Both the position numbers and the translations under genes were made by a program. Positions 18,559 to 27,654 of a stretch of 64,000 bases of DNA are shown here, one piece after another; positions within the stretch are counted from its first letter, which is position 1; every line of letters begins with the position of its first letter. Origin of the DNA: Phycisphaerales bacterium (GTDB lineage: Bacteria > Planctomycetota > Phycisphaerae > Phycisphaerales > SM1A02); the NCBI GenBank assembly GCA_029268515.1, contig JAQWNP010000002.1, positions 152,874 through 216,873 on the forward strand, given 5' to 3'. The notes under the pieces were generated by a model. It was not told the DNA's origin, made no database searches, and worked only from the letters and a program-made list of their open reading frames with translations.

Positions 18559-19715
18559 GCATTTGGCTTCCAACGCGATTTTGGCGATTGATTTTGAGGC
18601 AGATTAAAGGCCGCCCGATGCGTAGTGGATTAACCATTGCCGGAGTGGCTATTGGGCTCCTGCTCTTCGTACTCATCGAAGGTCTTCAATATGGCGTGAC
18701 CATAGCAACGCAGCCCGATGAAAACGATACGACATTAGTGGTGTATCGTGAAAATCGATATTGTCCAGCAACAAGCACGCTGCCAGAGATCTATCAATCT
18801 CGGATTACTGAGCTCGAAGGCGTTCTTCGTGTCATGCCTATACAAGTCGTCGTTAACAATTGCCGCGCGAGTCTTGATGTCGTGACATTTCGCGGCATGA
18901 AGGAAGATGATTTCAAAAACGTATTGCAGACGGATGCGGTTGTCATTGATGGTTCACTGGATGAATGGTTAGCCCGTAACGATGCGGCATTTCTTGGTAG
19001 CTCACTGGCCTCTAGACGATCTTTGTCAGTAGGTGATCGGTTTGAAGCGGCAGGCTATCAGGTCACTGTTGCTGGTATTTTGGAATCAGATCGATCTGGC
19101 TATGACAATCTTGCTTTTGTTCACCTGCCATATATTCAATATGCGAATCGATCAAAGCAGGGTCAAGTCACTCAATTCAATGTAATTGTTGATGGGCCGG
19201 AAAAAATGGACGCAGTAGCAGCACAGATTGATGAGATGTTTCATAGCGATCAAGCACCAACACACACGAGAGCAGAGCGTGCTTTTGTTGCTGATATCGC
19301 CGGGGACATTGTGCACATTATTGGGGTCGTGCGGTACTTGGGTTGGGCATGTCTCGCGGCAGTACTTGCATTGATTTGTAATGCGATGGCACTGAGTGTT
19401 CAAGATCGTGTTGTTGATAATGCGGTGCTCCAGACACTCGGGTATCGCAGAACAAGGGTATTTCAACTGGTTGTTGGAGAGGGCTTGGTGCTTGGCGTCT
19501 GTGGCGGAATTGTTGGCTCGCTTGGTGCATTTATTCTGCTTTGGTTGTCTCGAGTGAATTTGAGCGTTGAGGGAATTTCGATTCCCATTGAAGTTGGTGT
19601 TACGCAGTTTCTTATTGGTGCGGGCATCGCCACTGGTATTGGACTGATTGCAGGCATCATTCCTGCGATGCGAGCGGCTCGCCGCGATCTTGTCAGTTGT
19701 TTTAGGGCAATCTAA
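18555..19715 (+). CDS. FtsX/MacB-family ABC permease 1
   Basis: 386 residues. One N-terminal transmembrane helix (SGLTIAGVAIGLLLFVLIEG, about residues 24-43) is followed by a ~220-residue periplasmic domain and three C-terminal helices (about 262-282, 315-340, 353-373), the MacB/FtsX plan. VQDRVVDNAVLQTLGYRRTR is the cytoplasmic coupling helix contacting the ATPase. Its start overlaps the ATPase stop and its stop overlaps the next permease start by one base (TAATG). The ATPase is a separate chain here, unlike in MacB. Confidence 0.88.
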   Translation: MSIWLPTRFWRLILRQIKGRPMRSGLTIAGVAIGLLLFVLIEGLQYGVTIATQPDENDTTLVVYRENRYCPATSTLPEIYQSRITELEGVLRVMPIQVVVNNCRASLDVVTFRGMKEDDFKNVLQTDAVVIDGSLDEWLARNDAAFLGSSLASRRSLSVGDRFEAAGYQVTVAGILESDRSGYDNLAFVHLPYIQYANRSKQGQVTQFNVIVDGPEKMDAVAAQIDEMFHSDQAPTHTRAERAFVADIAGDIVHIIGVVRYLGWACLAAVLALICNAMALSVQDRVVDNAVLQTLGYRRTRVFQLVVGEGLVLGVCGGIVGSLGAFILLWLSRVNLSVEGISIPIEVGVTQFLIGAGIATGIGLIAGIIPAMRAARRDLVSCFRAI

Positions 19716-20890
19716 TGAAGCTTCTTCCCTGGGATTATGGTATTCGCAATCTTTCGCGGTCAAAGGTGCGCACAGTGTTATGCGTACTTTCTGGCGCGCT
19801 TATTGCATTACTTGCAATCGCAGCCAGTGGTGTCGTTCATGGCTTGGAGCGTTCACTCAAAGCAGATGTGTCTCCAAATGTAGGTGTTGTGTATGGGGCT
19901 GGTAGTGAAGATAGCTTAGAGCGAAGTGATATTGATGCACGTACGCCATCACTTGTTTCAGCGTCAGTGCCGGGCATTAGAAGACTTAATGATGAACTAG
20001 AGTTCATCTCACCAGAAGTTGTTATGGCAATTGCAGTCGATCTTGAGTCGCAGACGGAGCAGCGACTTGCTATTGCACGGGGTATTACTGAAACAGCTTA
20101 TCTGTTACATAAGAATGTACAGATCGTTGAGGGGCGGGCACCGCGGCCGGCTTACAATGAATTGATGGTTGGGCAACTGGCACCGATCAAAATGGGTGTT
20201 TCAGTCGAGGACTTGGCGATTGGTAAGACCATTCTCTTTGACAATACGACGTGGACCATTGTTGGGCACTTTGTCGCACCTGGTTCAGTACTTGCTTCTG
20301 AGATTTGGCTGCCATTGACGGATCTTATGGTGGCAACCAAACGGGAAGGAATTTCTTCGGTGTTGGTTGAGATGGATCCCAGTAAGGGTGGCGACTTAGC
20401 TGACTTGGAGACCTTTGCCTTCCAACGCTTAGACTTGGAGCTTGTTGCCATGCCGGTATCAGAGTATTACCAGCGCGTTGATGCTTTCTATAAGCCAATT
20501 AAGTTGATTGTCTGGTTGACCGCTATTCTGGTTGCACTTGGAGCACTCTTTGGCGGCATTAATACGATGTATGCAGCCTTTATTGGGCGCATTCGGGAAT
20601 TCGGAATGCTGCGTTGTGTCGGATGGCGCCCTTCAGCAATTGGTTTGAGCTTAATGCAAGAATCAGTGGTGTCTGTGACGGCTGGGGCCCTGCTTGGTTG
20701 TTTGGTTGGTGTTGTCTTTCTTGATGGCCTCGAAGTACGTTTTACGATGGGGGCATTTGAACTATTGGTGGGTCCAATTCAAATCATGATTGCGATGGTC
20801 GCAGCCGTTTGTGTGGCAGTATTTGGTGTACTACCCCCAGCCATACGTTGTTTGAGGAGCCCAATAAATGAGGCACTTAAGTCAATCTAA
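19715..20890 (+). CDS. FtsX/MacB-family ABC permease 2
   Basis: 391 residues with the same plan as its neighbour: N-terminal helix (LCVLSGALIALLAIAASGVV), a periplasmic MacB-like domain of about 230 residues, and three C-terminal helices. The coupling element is FIGRIREFGMLRCVGWRPSA. Together with permease 1 it would form a heterodimer, which differs from homodimeric MacB and resembles LolC/LolE. Translational coupling by TAATG supports a fixed ratio. The downstream lipoprotein begins 34 bases after the stop. Confidence 0.88.
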   Translation: MKLLPWDYGIRNLSRSKVRTVLCVLSGALIALLAIAASGVVHGLERSLKADVSPNVGVVYGAGSEDSLERSDIDARTPSLVSASVPGIRRLNDELEFISPEVVMAIAVDLESQTEQRLAIARGITETAYLLHKNVQIVEGRAPRPAYNELMVGQLAPIKMGVSVEDLAIGKTILFDNTTWTIVGHFVAPGSVLASEIWLPLTDLMVATKREGISSVLVEMDPSKGGDLADLETFAFQRLDLELVAMPVSEYYQRVDAFYKPIKLIVWLTAILVALGALFGGINTMYAAFIGRIREFGMLRCVGWRPSAIGLSLMQESVVSVTAGALLGCLVGVVFLDGLEVRFTMGAFELLVGPIQIMIAMVAAVCVAVFGVLPPAIRCLRSPINEALKSI

Positions 20891-20924
20891 GTTAAATACA
20901 CACTTATACATGGAGATATCAGTC

Positions 20925-21482
20925 ATGCGTACACTCATATTTGTGCCAACACTTTTGATGTTCCTCTTCGTCACATCAGCTTGTGGAAACAAAGGTGACA
21001 AGGCCAGTACATCAAGTGGACCTACACTACCGGCCAATTTGGTAGCGACTTCAATTGATGGATCACCACAAACAGTGATCGAGACTCTGAAGGATAAGAA
21101 AGCTGGTGATACGGCTTTAGTTGTTGGCCTTATTGGTGGGAAGATGGAACCCTTTGCAAAGAACCGAGCTGTCTTTCAGTTAATCGATGCCTCTTTGAAA
21201 CCATGTGATGTTTCTGAGGATGGTTGCCCTGCTCCCTGGGATTACTGTTGTGAGCCGCCGGAGCAGATTATGGCCTCGTCAATGACGGTTCAGGTTGTCG
21301 GTGCCGATGGGCGCCCTCTTCCGCTTGGCCTCGAGGGCAAAGATGGTTTGGAACCTCTCACAACACTGGTGGTCTCAGGAAAGGTCAATCAAGCGAGTGA
21401 TGGTGTGTTTGTTCTTGACGCAGAAAAGATCATGATTACTAAAGTCTCACCTGTTAGCCATGCGGGGCACGACCACGATTGA
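20925..21482 (+). CDS. Lipoprotein of the exporter operon, unknown function
   Basis: 185 residues. The start at 20925 (MRTLIFVPTLLMFLF) is chosen over the upstream ATG at 20868 because GGAG lies 9 bases before it and it gives a clean lipoprotein signal peptide ending VTSAC-GNKG; Thr at -3 of the lipobox is less usual. A cysteine cluster (DGCPAPWDYCCEPPEQ, about residues 104-119) sits in a region that reads like a small beta-barrel, and the C-terminus is HAGHDHD. Cys and His content suggests metal contact. I recognise no named family. It is the last gene of the exporter unit and converges with a mobA-like gene 23 bases away. Confidence 0.75.
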   Translation: MRTLIFVPTLLMFLFVTSACGNKGDKASTSSGPTLPANLVATSIDGSPQTVIETLKDKKAGDTALVVGLIGGKMEPFAKNRAVFQLIDASLKPCDVSEDGCPAPWDYCCEPPEQIMASSMTVQVVGADGRPLPLGLEGKDGLEPLTTLVVSGKVNQASDGVFVLDAEKIMITKVSPVSHAGHDHD

Positions 21483-21505
21483 TCGCCATGTCAATGGTGG
21501 TGTGA

Positions 21506-22072
21506 TTAAAGGTCTTGAGGTGTATTGACGTTATGTAGGCAAGTTCTTTGTTCATCTGGGAGTACTTGAACTTCCAGATCAATGTGTGCAAGTGCACGAT
21601 GCAGGCTTCTTATGCCCTGCTGTTGCGCCCGTTGCATCTGCAGCTTCGCGTTGCTTGAGATAACCAATGGGAGTGGGCTTGGATGTGGTTCCAAATCGAG
21701 GCGAAAGACCCGAGCATCATGTGGTAGTGGGCGACATAATTCCGAAAGCAGTTTGGATGTGAGGTGCGGCATGTCGCAAGGAACAATTAAGTAATGGTGG
21801 TTAATCTGGCTTTCTAAAAGTTTCGTGACACCAGCAAGTGGACCGCAGCCTGGCTTTGGATCATGGATATGTGGCAGGTCAGCAATCACAATATTGGGTG
21901 CGACTACCACAATTTCCTGACATACCTCACCAAGCAAACTGAGCATCGTCTCTAGCATTGTCCGTCCATCTGGAAGCTTGAGATCATGTTTCGATGTTCC
22001 CATTCGCGTGCTGAGACCACCGGCGAGGACCGCCCCGGTCACTTGCTGCAGTGGTGATTCGATCGTGCTCAT
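21506..22072 (-). CDS. mobA: MobA-like nucleotidyltransferase (molybdenum cofactor guanylyltransferase)
   Basis: 188-residue GT-A-fold nucleotidyltransferase. The signature loop VLAGGLSTRMGTSKHDLKL (about residues 13-31) and the metal-binding PCDMPHL motif are those of MobA, which attaches GMP to molybdopterin. IPD-type sugar nucleotidyltransferases share the fold, but the VLAGG-RMG spacing and short length favour MobA. No other molybdenum-cofactor gene is visible nearby. The frame extends to 22126, but the start at 22072 (MSTIESPLQQVTGAVLAGG) fits the family N-terminus. It is divergent from the next gene. Confidence 0.8.
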   Translation of the reverse strand: MSTIESPLQQVTGAVLAGGLSTRMGTSKHDLKLPDGRTMLETMLSLLGEVCQEIVVVAPNIVIADLPHIHDPKPGCGPLAGVTKLLESQINHHYLIVPCDMPHLTSKLLSELCRPLPHDARVFRLDLEPHPSPLPLVISSNAKLQMQRAQQQGIRSLHRALAHIDLEVQVLPDEQRTCLHNVNTPQDL

Positions 22073-22152
22073 GTAAAGCAGGTTATCAGCTTGGTTCCAG
22101 GTGAGTCTGATCGTTGGTTCTGACAAACGCTCTTCAAGCGGATTGCCGTGCT

Positions 22153-22914
22153 ATGCCGATGGCTATAGGTATGAAGTTTTGGTTACTCATGTTGATTTCT
22201 CTTGTTGTTATACCGGGCACAGCAGTGGCTCAGGAAGCGGTTGGAATCGAACGTGTTGAGCTTGAACAGATCGATCCTCGAGTGGATCAGCAGGTAGATC
22301 TTGCGGCCGATCTTGCGTTGAAGATGCAACAGAGCCATGACAGCTTGCAACCGGCAAGCGATGTTCGCCAGATCTATAGCGTGCGTGGGATGCAACGCCC
22401 AATGTTTGCCAGACGCAGTGGCGGGTTGACCGCGGTCTTTCCCCGGGCGTGGATCCAGCGTGGCGAGAAGGGGCAATTTTATACGCCAATACCTGACGGC
22501 ACGACGTTCTATATTGGTCCGATTCATCCCCAGCTGACTGGAGAAGGTTTGCGGCAAGGCTTACGTCCAGAAGTGCCGGAAGCCCAGCGTCCATTGGAAG
22601 GACGTATACGACAACGTATTTATCCGCAGCCATTACAGAGTCGAATCAGATTACAAGATGCAGATGAGATACTCGATCTTCGAGTCAGTCGATGGTCGTC
22701 TCTATCAGGCAGACCCAGCACTATTGAAAATGCGCAGGCTCGCCGGCTTAAGCAACTTGTTTTTCAAGCATCACGTCTGCGTAGATTCAAGCAGCTCGAG
22801 GCTGATGATCGTCGTCGTCAAAAAAACCAAGACAATGAAAACGCTTTGCAAGCGATTCCATCCGACGATTCTCTTGATGTTTCTCAGGAACCAAATCGCG
22901 GCATCGATCGCTAA
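22153..22914 (+). CDS. Secreted protein of unknown function, Arg/Gln-rich
   Basis: About 253 residues. The N-terminus (MKFWLLMLISLVVIPGTAVA, from the internal ATG at 22171) is a Sec signal peptide cleaved near AVA-QEA; ATG at 22153 gives six extra residues. The mature protein is hydrophilic, with GTTFYIGPIHPQL, a cluster of PEVPEAQRPLEGRIRQRIYP and an Arg/Lys-rich helical C-terminus that is poorly conserved in appearance. I do not recognise a family. Codon use looks like that of the neighbours, so it is likely a real periplasmic protein. Confidence 0.6.
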   Translation: MPMAIGMKFWLLMLISLVVIPGTAVAQEAVGIERVELEQIDPRVDQQVDLAADLALKMQQSHDSLQPASDVRQIYSVRGMQRPMFARRSGGLTAVFPRAWIQRGEKGQFYTPIPDGTTFYIGPIHPQLTGEGLRQGLRPEVPEAQRPLEGRIRQRIYPQPLQSRIRLQDADEILDLRVSRWSSLSGRPSTIENAQARRLKQLVFQASRLRRFKQLEADDRRRQKNQDNENALQAIPSDDSLDVSQEPNRGIDR

Positions 22915-23242
22915 GAGGCTGACCGAGCATTTCCGTCGGAAATGGAAGCGGTGCTGCCGGATGCTGTTCATACACAAGATGTTTGGCGATTTGAATCATG
23001 GCATCTAAGAGTGAGAACAGAACAGTGTTCTCAAGGGGTCTCCACCAAAGACATCGGCCAATCAGAGATGTGTATTTTGTGTCCATTGAGAGAGTCGAGA
23101 AGTCCTCTGGCCTGCAAACCGCTACAGATGGAACAACCTGTACAGCTCAAAGGCCCGATTAAACTGGTTTAAGAAAGGACCGTCCGAGAACAAATGCTCT
23201 CGAACGGTTAAAAACAACTTATTCAGCGGTGTTTGAAGAGAC
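22915..23242. other. Intergenic region between two convergent genes
   Basis: No convincing gene. Just after the stop lies a short hairpin, CATTTCC/GGAAATG (22928-22934 with 22938-22944). A second, longer hairpin at 23180-23207 is listed separately. A 76-codon open frame at 22942-23172 has no ribosome binding site, no recognisable motif and atypical composition, and was not called. Confidence 0.4.
23180..23207. terminator. Hairpin between convergent genes, probable bidirectional terminator
   Basis: CCGTCCGAGA (23180-23189) pairs with TCTCGAACGG (23198-23207), ten positions with one mismatch around an 8-base loop. On the minus strand it is followed by TCCTTTCTT; on the plus strand by TTAAAAAC. 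It lies 36 bases before the end of the coiled-coil gene on the minus strand and 266 bases after the secreted protein on the plus strand. Confidence 0.5.
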
Positions 23243-25999
23243 TCAGGTTGTTTGTATGTTCATTTCTTCATACTCGCTGACGGGATCAGCTTCATCAAAG
23301 ACTCGCTTTGCTCGACTGAGCCAAGTGTAGATCAGTGCAATCAATAGAATCGCACCAGCCAGCGCGCCGCCAAAGATTGGCAGTGCCTTGACGAGGCGTT
23401 CATCAGCAACAGGCGTTGGATTCAGGCTCGCATAGCGAATGCCAGTGCCATCACTTATCTGGTGAGGTGCAATGGCCTTGGCGCCATCAGGATGTTTGCC
23501 AGTGTTGCGAGCAGACTCCGCAATGACGGTTGCGGTAAGAAGATTCAGGAACGCTTCTGTCTCGCCTGGAGCGGTGCCAACAAGTGTTAGTGCGAGTTCA
23601 CCAGGAACTGAACTGTCAACAGTCAGATCTCGTGCGATTCGATCAGCAACCCCTTGTGGTGTGCGATATTCTTCGAAACGTCGATCGCCCATTCGTCTTG
23701 CAAGGGTGCGAGTGAAATTCTCATTCTTGAGTAGATCTTTGTGCCAACTTGCCCACGTTGCATTTTGATCGGCATCCAGTTTGGTATGCGTGGTGCCCTT
23801 TGCTTTGAGCGTGACAGCCGCAGATCGTAATGCTGGATGAAAGTGGTCAGTTGCTGCCCACGAAACGCCAGCGATGGCGGTCGCAATGACGAGCAACCAA
23901 AGGCATGCGAACACGGCTCTGGAATGGGCCCACCGTCGGATCATTTTGCGTTCCGAAGATTCCAGTACGGTTCGCAACTCAGTGAGTTGCTGTCGTTGAT
24001 CTTCGATAGAACGAAGCTGCTGGGAGTGTTTCTCGAAATCAACAGTACCTGTAGGTGATGATGCTTGGGCACTCGATTCAAGAAGCTGGCGAACTTTTCC
24101 AAGTCGTTGGCGGCGGCGACGAAGGTGTACCGCTACACCATTAATACGTTGTGCCTTATCACGAAGTTCTTTGACCATACCGGACTCAGATCCCTCAGTG
24201 CATTTAGCGGTACTGTTTACAAGATCAAGCTCTTCTTCAAGCGTTTTAATTTGATCTTCATAACGACTTCTTGCGGCTTGTTCATTGGCAGTTGCTTCGT
24301 CGAGCTTAGTTTTGATTGCGGCGTGCATTGCCTCTAGTTCAGCGACACGCGATTCATGGACTTGTGTGGAGCCAGAATCGTCTGTCCGGTTGGCAAGCGT
24401 TGTTTCGACCTGCTCTAACTCGATCTGGGTTTCGTGAAGTGTGATCTTAGTTGACTCTAATTCTTCGCAGAGCGACGCATTGCTTTGTTCAAGCGCGTCA
24501 AGATCCTGTTGCCCAGCGGTTTGCCCGCGAGCTTGCCGCAGTGCTTCTGTGAGAGATTTGATACGTTCGTCTTTTTTGATCAGCTCATCTGGTGAACCTT
24601 GTACCTTCAATTGCGCCACTTCACCTGTGAGGGATTTGATCTGCCGTGATTGTTCTTCAACCATTGCCATAGCAGCAGCACCGCGTTCAAGTAGTGGCCC
24701 TTGCCCTTTCAGAGACTCTGCAAAATGAGTGAGCTTTTCACCAGCAACCCTTAGCTTTGATTGATTGTCTTCAAGCCTTGATTCACGTTCACTAAGGTGA
24801 GTCTGCAATTTTTCGATGCGGCCTGTTAGCTCAGCACACTGGAGTGTCAGTGTCTGAGTTTCTTCGGTTTTCTCAGTGTGTGCGGCTTGCAATGAAGCGA
24901 GGTTTTCTTTTGCTGTGTCACGATCTGCCTCAAGATTACCGATAATTTCGAGCGCATCATGTTCGGATGCGGTTGCTTGTTCTTGGTTGTGTTTCAGGGA
25001 TTCCTTTAACGAATCCACACAACTATCAAGTTCATCGATTTGAGCACAGCGTTCATTAAATTTTTGTTGGAGATCACTGACATTGCTCTCTGAAAGAGCG
25101 AGCTGCTCGCGTAGATGGGTACGTTTGGATTTACCACTTTGGATCTTCTCAACCAAGGCAGCCTTTTGGGAGGAAAGCGATTTCACTTCTTCTTCATTCT
25201 TGGAGGTCGTTGCTTCTAACGTCTCGTTGAGTGTTGAAATCGTGCGATCGGCTTCGGCAATTTTCTGGGCAGTGTCACCAAGTTCACGAGCCTGAGCGGC
25301 AAGCATTTCGCTGCGTTTATTGAGTGCCTTAGATTCACTTTCTAATTCACTTGCTTGGGCCTTCACTTCTTCGTGCTGTTTTGTAAGCGTAATAGAACGC
25401 TCTTCAACATCAGCCTGAGCAGCTTCTAGTTCGCTTTGGGTCTTTTTGAGTTCTTCATTAGCGGTCGTTTGATGCTGGTCAAATGAGAGTTTGTCTTCAG
25501 AGAGAGCCTGGCGATCCAGCTGATATTTCTCGGTATTGTGCTGGTGTTCTTTTTCTAAGGCAGCTCGATCTTCTTCAAAGTGATTGAGTTTGCTGAGTAA
25601 ACCATCACGCTCATTGGCGAGCTCAGATTCGGCTTCAGACAATGAACGTGCTCGATCGGAGAGCGAAGAGATCATCGCATCATTGGATTGTTGAACATTG
25701 CGTAGCTTTTGGAATTGAGCTTCGACATCTTCGAGAATGGCAATCATTTCTTCGCCAGCGGCATCATCGAGATGAGTTCCGGTGTCTACTTCTGATACTT
25801 CAGAGGTATCGACCTGGACCGACTCACCACTCTGTTGTGAATGACTGGTGGCCTCTGATTCTGAGGGCGTTTCTTGAGTATCGTGGCTGTCATGGCCACT
25901 TTCTACTCCGTCGGCATCGTGATCGGTGTGGTCTTCACAAGCATCGTGCTGTTGGGACTGCTCATTATGGGCATTGTGGTCTTCATGTTCGTTCATCAT
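23243..25999 (-). CDS. Giant coiled-coil protein with Wzz-like membrane end
   Basis: 918 residues in three parts. Residues 1-100 are acidic and His/Asp/Gln-rich (NEHEDHNAHNEQSQQHDACE) and look disordered or metal-binding. Residues ~110-690 form an almost uninterrupted coiled coil rich in Glu, Leu, Ala, Gln. The end has a transmembrane helix (FACLWLLVIATAIAGVSW, ~690-712), a ~155-residue segment and a second helix (GGALAGAILLIALIYTWL, ~870-892). The segment between helices (TPQGVADRIARDLTVDS, then GELALTLVGTAPGETEAFLN) resembles the Wzz/GumC chain-length-regulator periplasmic domain. Start 25999 or 25996 follows GAGGG; the frame runs on to 26131 without support. A structural role anchored in the inner membrane is inferred. 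Confidence 0.7.
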   Translation of the reverse strand: MMNEHEDHNAHNEQSQQHDACEDHTDHDADGVESGHDSHDTQETPSESEATSHSQQSGESVQVDTSEVSEVDTGTHLDDAAGEEMIAILEDVEAQFQKLRNVQQSNDAMISSLSDRARSLSEAESELANERDGLLSKLNHFEEDRAALEKEHQHNTEKYQLDRQALSEDKLSFDQHQTTANEELKKTQSELEAAQADVEERSITLTKQHEEVKAQASELESESKALNKRSEMLAAQARELGDTAQKIAEADRTISTLNETLEATTSKNEEEVKSLSSQKAALVEKIQSGKSKRTHLREQLALSESNVSDLQQKFNERCAQIDELDSCVDSLKESLKHNQEQATASEHDALEIIGNLEADRDTAKENLASLQAAHTEKTEETQTLTLQCAELTGRIEKLQTHLSERESRLEDNQSKLRVAGEKLTHFAESLKGQGPLLERGAAAMAMVEEQSRQIKSLTGEVAQLKVQGSPDELIKKDERIKSLTEALRQARGQTAGQQDLDALEQSNASLCEELESTKITLHETQIELEQVETTLANRTDDSGSTQVHESRVAELEAMHAAIKTKLDEATANEQAARSRYEDQIKTLEEELDLVNSTAKCTEGSESGMVKELRDKAQRINGVAVHLRRRRQRLGKVRQLLESSAQASSPTGTVDFEKHSQQLRSIEDQRQQLTELRTVLESSERKMIRRWAHSRAVFACLWLLVIATAIAGVSWAATDHFHPALRSAAVTLKAKGTTHTKLDADQNATWASWHKDLLKNENFTRTLARRMGDRRFEEYRTPQGVADRIARDLTVDSSVPGELALTLVGTAPGETEAFLNLLTATVIAESARNTGKHPDGAKAIAPHQISDGTGIRYASLNPTPVADERLVKALPIFGGALAGAILLIALIYTWLSRAKRVFDEADPVSEYEEMNIQTT

Positions 26000-26250
26000 T
26001 GAACCCTCTGGCACAGTTAAGTTGGATGGTCTGACCATGCCGCTTGGAAAGTGATTTGGCGGCACCTGAATATCGTCCTGGAATGAGATCACCTTCAGTG
26101 GGCAAATAGAAAAGAACACTGGTGAGGTCAATTGGTGCCTCTCGCAGGCCTGGTGAAGGTCCGATAGCCTCTCTTCTGGCTTCTGGACGCTAGACTGCTT
26201 GGTCAGATGAGCAATAATGTTGCCTGCTTGTTTCTATAAAAGAGCACTCT

Positions 26251-27654
26251 ATGAGCCAGACCCAGTCACCATCCTCCGATCCCCGACCCGCCTGTGCGGA
26301 TTCTGAATCACCTCAAGTGGCGGTCAATGGGCCGAGTCATGTGACGCCAGCGCAGATTGGCATGGTTGCTTTTGATCGAATCCGCCAGCGACCTGGATTT
26401 GATCCGGCGCTCACTGAAATCGTTGATGCAGTTGCCTCTGGCCGACGATTGACATTGGCAGAAGGAGCGTTGCTTTTCTCCACGGGTGATATTTGGACGG
26501 TCACAAGCTTGGCCGATGTATGCAGACGACGTCTTCATGGAGACGTGGCTTACTACAACGTCAATCGACATTTGAACTATTCCAATGTTTGTGCTCTGAG
26601 TTGTAAATTCTGCGCCTTCTATCGCAAGAAGGGTGAGGATGGCGCTTATGAGTATTCGATTGATCAGATTCGTGAAGAAGCAATTAAGGCCGCCGCGTCA
26701 GGGGCGACTGAAATCCATATCGTTGGGGGCTTACATCCTTGGCTGCCCTTCTCTTATTACACAGAGATGATGAGCACCATTAAGGAGGCGGCACCGGCAT
26801 TGCACATCAAGGCGTTTACCGCTGTTGAGATCGTCCACTTAGCGCGTATTTCAAAACGCGGCCGAGATAAGAAAGAGGGAATTAAGGCGGTGCTTCAGGA
26901 TCTCAGGAATGCAGGTCTAGATTCTCTTCCTGGAGGTGGTGCGGAAGTATTTGATGATCGTGTGCACGACGAAGCATTTAAGGGCAAGATTCGTGGTGAG
27001 CAATGGCTTGAGGTTCATCGCGCAGCACATGAGCTCGGCATCAATACCAACGCAACAATGCTCTATGGGCATTTGGAATTACGTAGTGATCGTCTGCATC
27101 ACATGCAATTGCTTCGCGAGCAACAAGATCGGACACTTCATGACTGGGCTCTGAATTTCGGAGTTGGACTCCAGGATGCAACGAACCATGATGGGCAAGC
27201 CGCAAAAGCGGTCGTGCTAACAGGGCCGGAAACCAACGGTATACAGCCACAAGCAGGCGACACGCCCAATGGGTACCACCAGACTATTATTCCATTGCCA
27301 TTCTTCCCAGATGAGAGTGATCTAGAGTACCTGCCAGCGCCGTCAGGTTTAGAGAACTTACGCACACTATCAATCTCTCGATTGATGCTCGACAACATTC
27401 CACACGTTAAAGCGTTTTGGATTATGCAAACACTTGCGATGGCGCAGCTTCAACTTGAAGCAGGTGCCGATGACATTGACGGCACTGTTGTTTGGTATGA
27501 CATTACAAAAGTTGGAGGCACTGGTACCAGTCAGGAATGTTCTGTCAGTGACCTGACAAGAGCTATTCGTGAATCTGGTTTTAGACCAGTAGAGCGAGAT
27601 ACCTTATATCGCCCAGTGATCCGTGACGGATCACAGTGGTCTATTGCGAGCTGA
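26251..27654 (+). CDS. mqnE: Aminofutalosine synthase, radical SAM
   Basis: Radical SAM enzyme of the futalosine menaquinone pathway, joining the chorismate-derived enolpyruvyl-benzoate to adenosine. The [4Fe-4S] motif CALSCKFC is at about residues 112-119. EVFDDRVHDEAFKGKIRGEQ, WLEVHRAAHELGINTNATML and YGHLE distinguish MqnE from MqnC. C-terminal GADDIDGTVVWYDITKVGG also fits. The 467 residues exceed the usual ~370-390: about 60 extra N-terminal residues, and a ~45-residue insertion between REQQDRT and YHQTIIPLPFFP, where the family normally runs straight on. Its last 14 bases overlap the convergent murJ. Confidence 0.9.
   Translation: MSQTQSPSSDPRPACADSESPQVAVNGPSHVTPAQIGMVAFDRIRQRPGFDPALTEIVDAVASGRRLTLAEGALLFSTGDIWTVTSLADVCRRRLHGDVAYYNVNRHLNYSNVCALSCKFCAFYRKKGEDGAYEYSIDQIREEAIKAAASGATEIHIVGGLHPWLPFSYYTEMMSTIKEAAPALHIKAFTAVEIVHLARISKRGRDKKEGIKAVLQDLRNAGLDSLPGGGAEVFDDRVHDEAFKGKIRGEQWLEVHRAAHELGINTNATMLYGHLELRSDRLHHMQLLREQQDRTLHDWALNFGVGLQDATNHDGQAAKAVVLTGPETNGIQPQAGDTPNGYHQTIIPLPFFPDESDLEYLPAPSGLENLRTLSISRLMLDNIPHVKAFWIMQTLAMAQLQLEAGADDIDGTVVWYDITKVGGTGTSQECSVSDLTRAIRESGFRPVERDTLYRPVIRDGSQWSIAS

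Noticed and set aside
19152..19763. 203-codon open frame on the minus strand
   Set aside because: It lies wholly across the FtsX-type permease genes, has no family features and an amino-acid mix typical of antisense reading.
22942..23172. 76-codon open frame between two convergent genes
   Set aside because: No ribosome binding site, no recognisable motif, overlapping a hairpin; likely chance.
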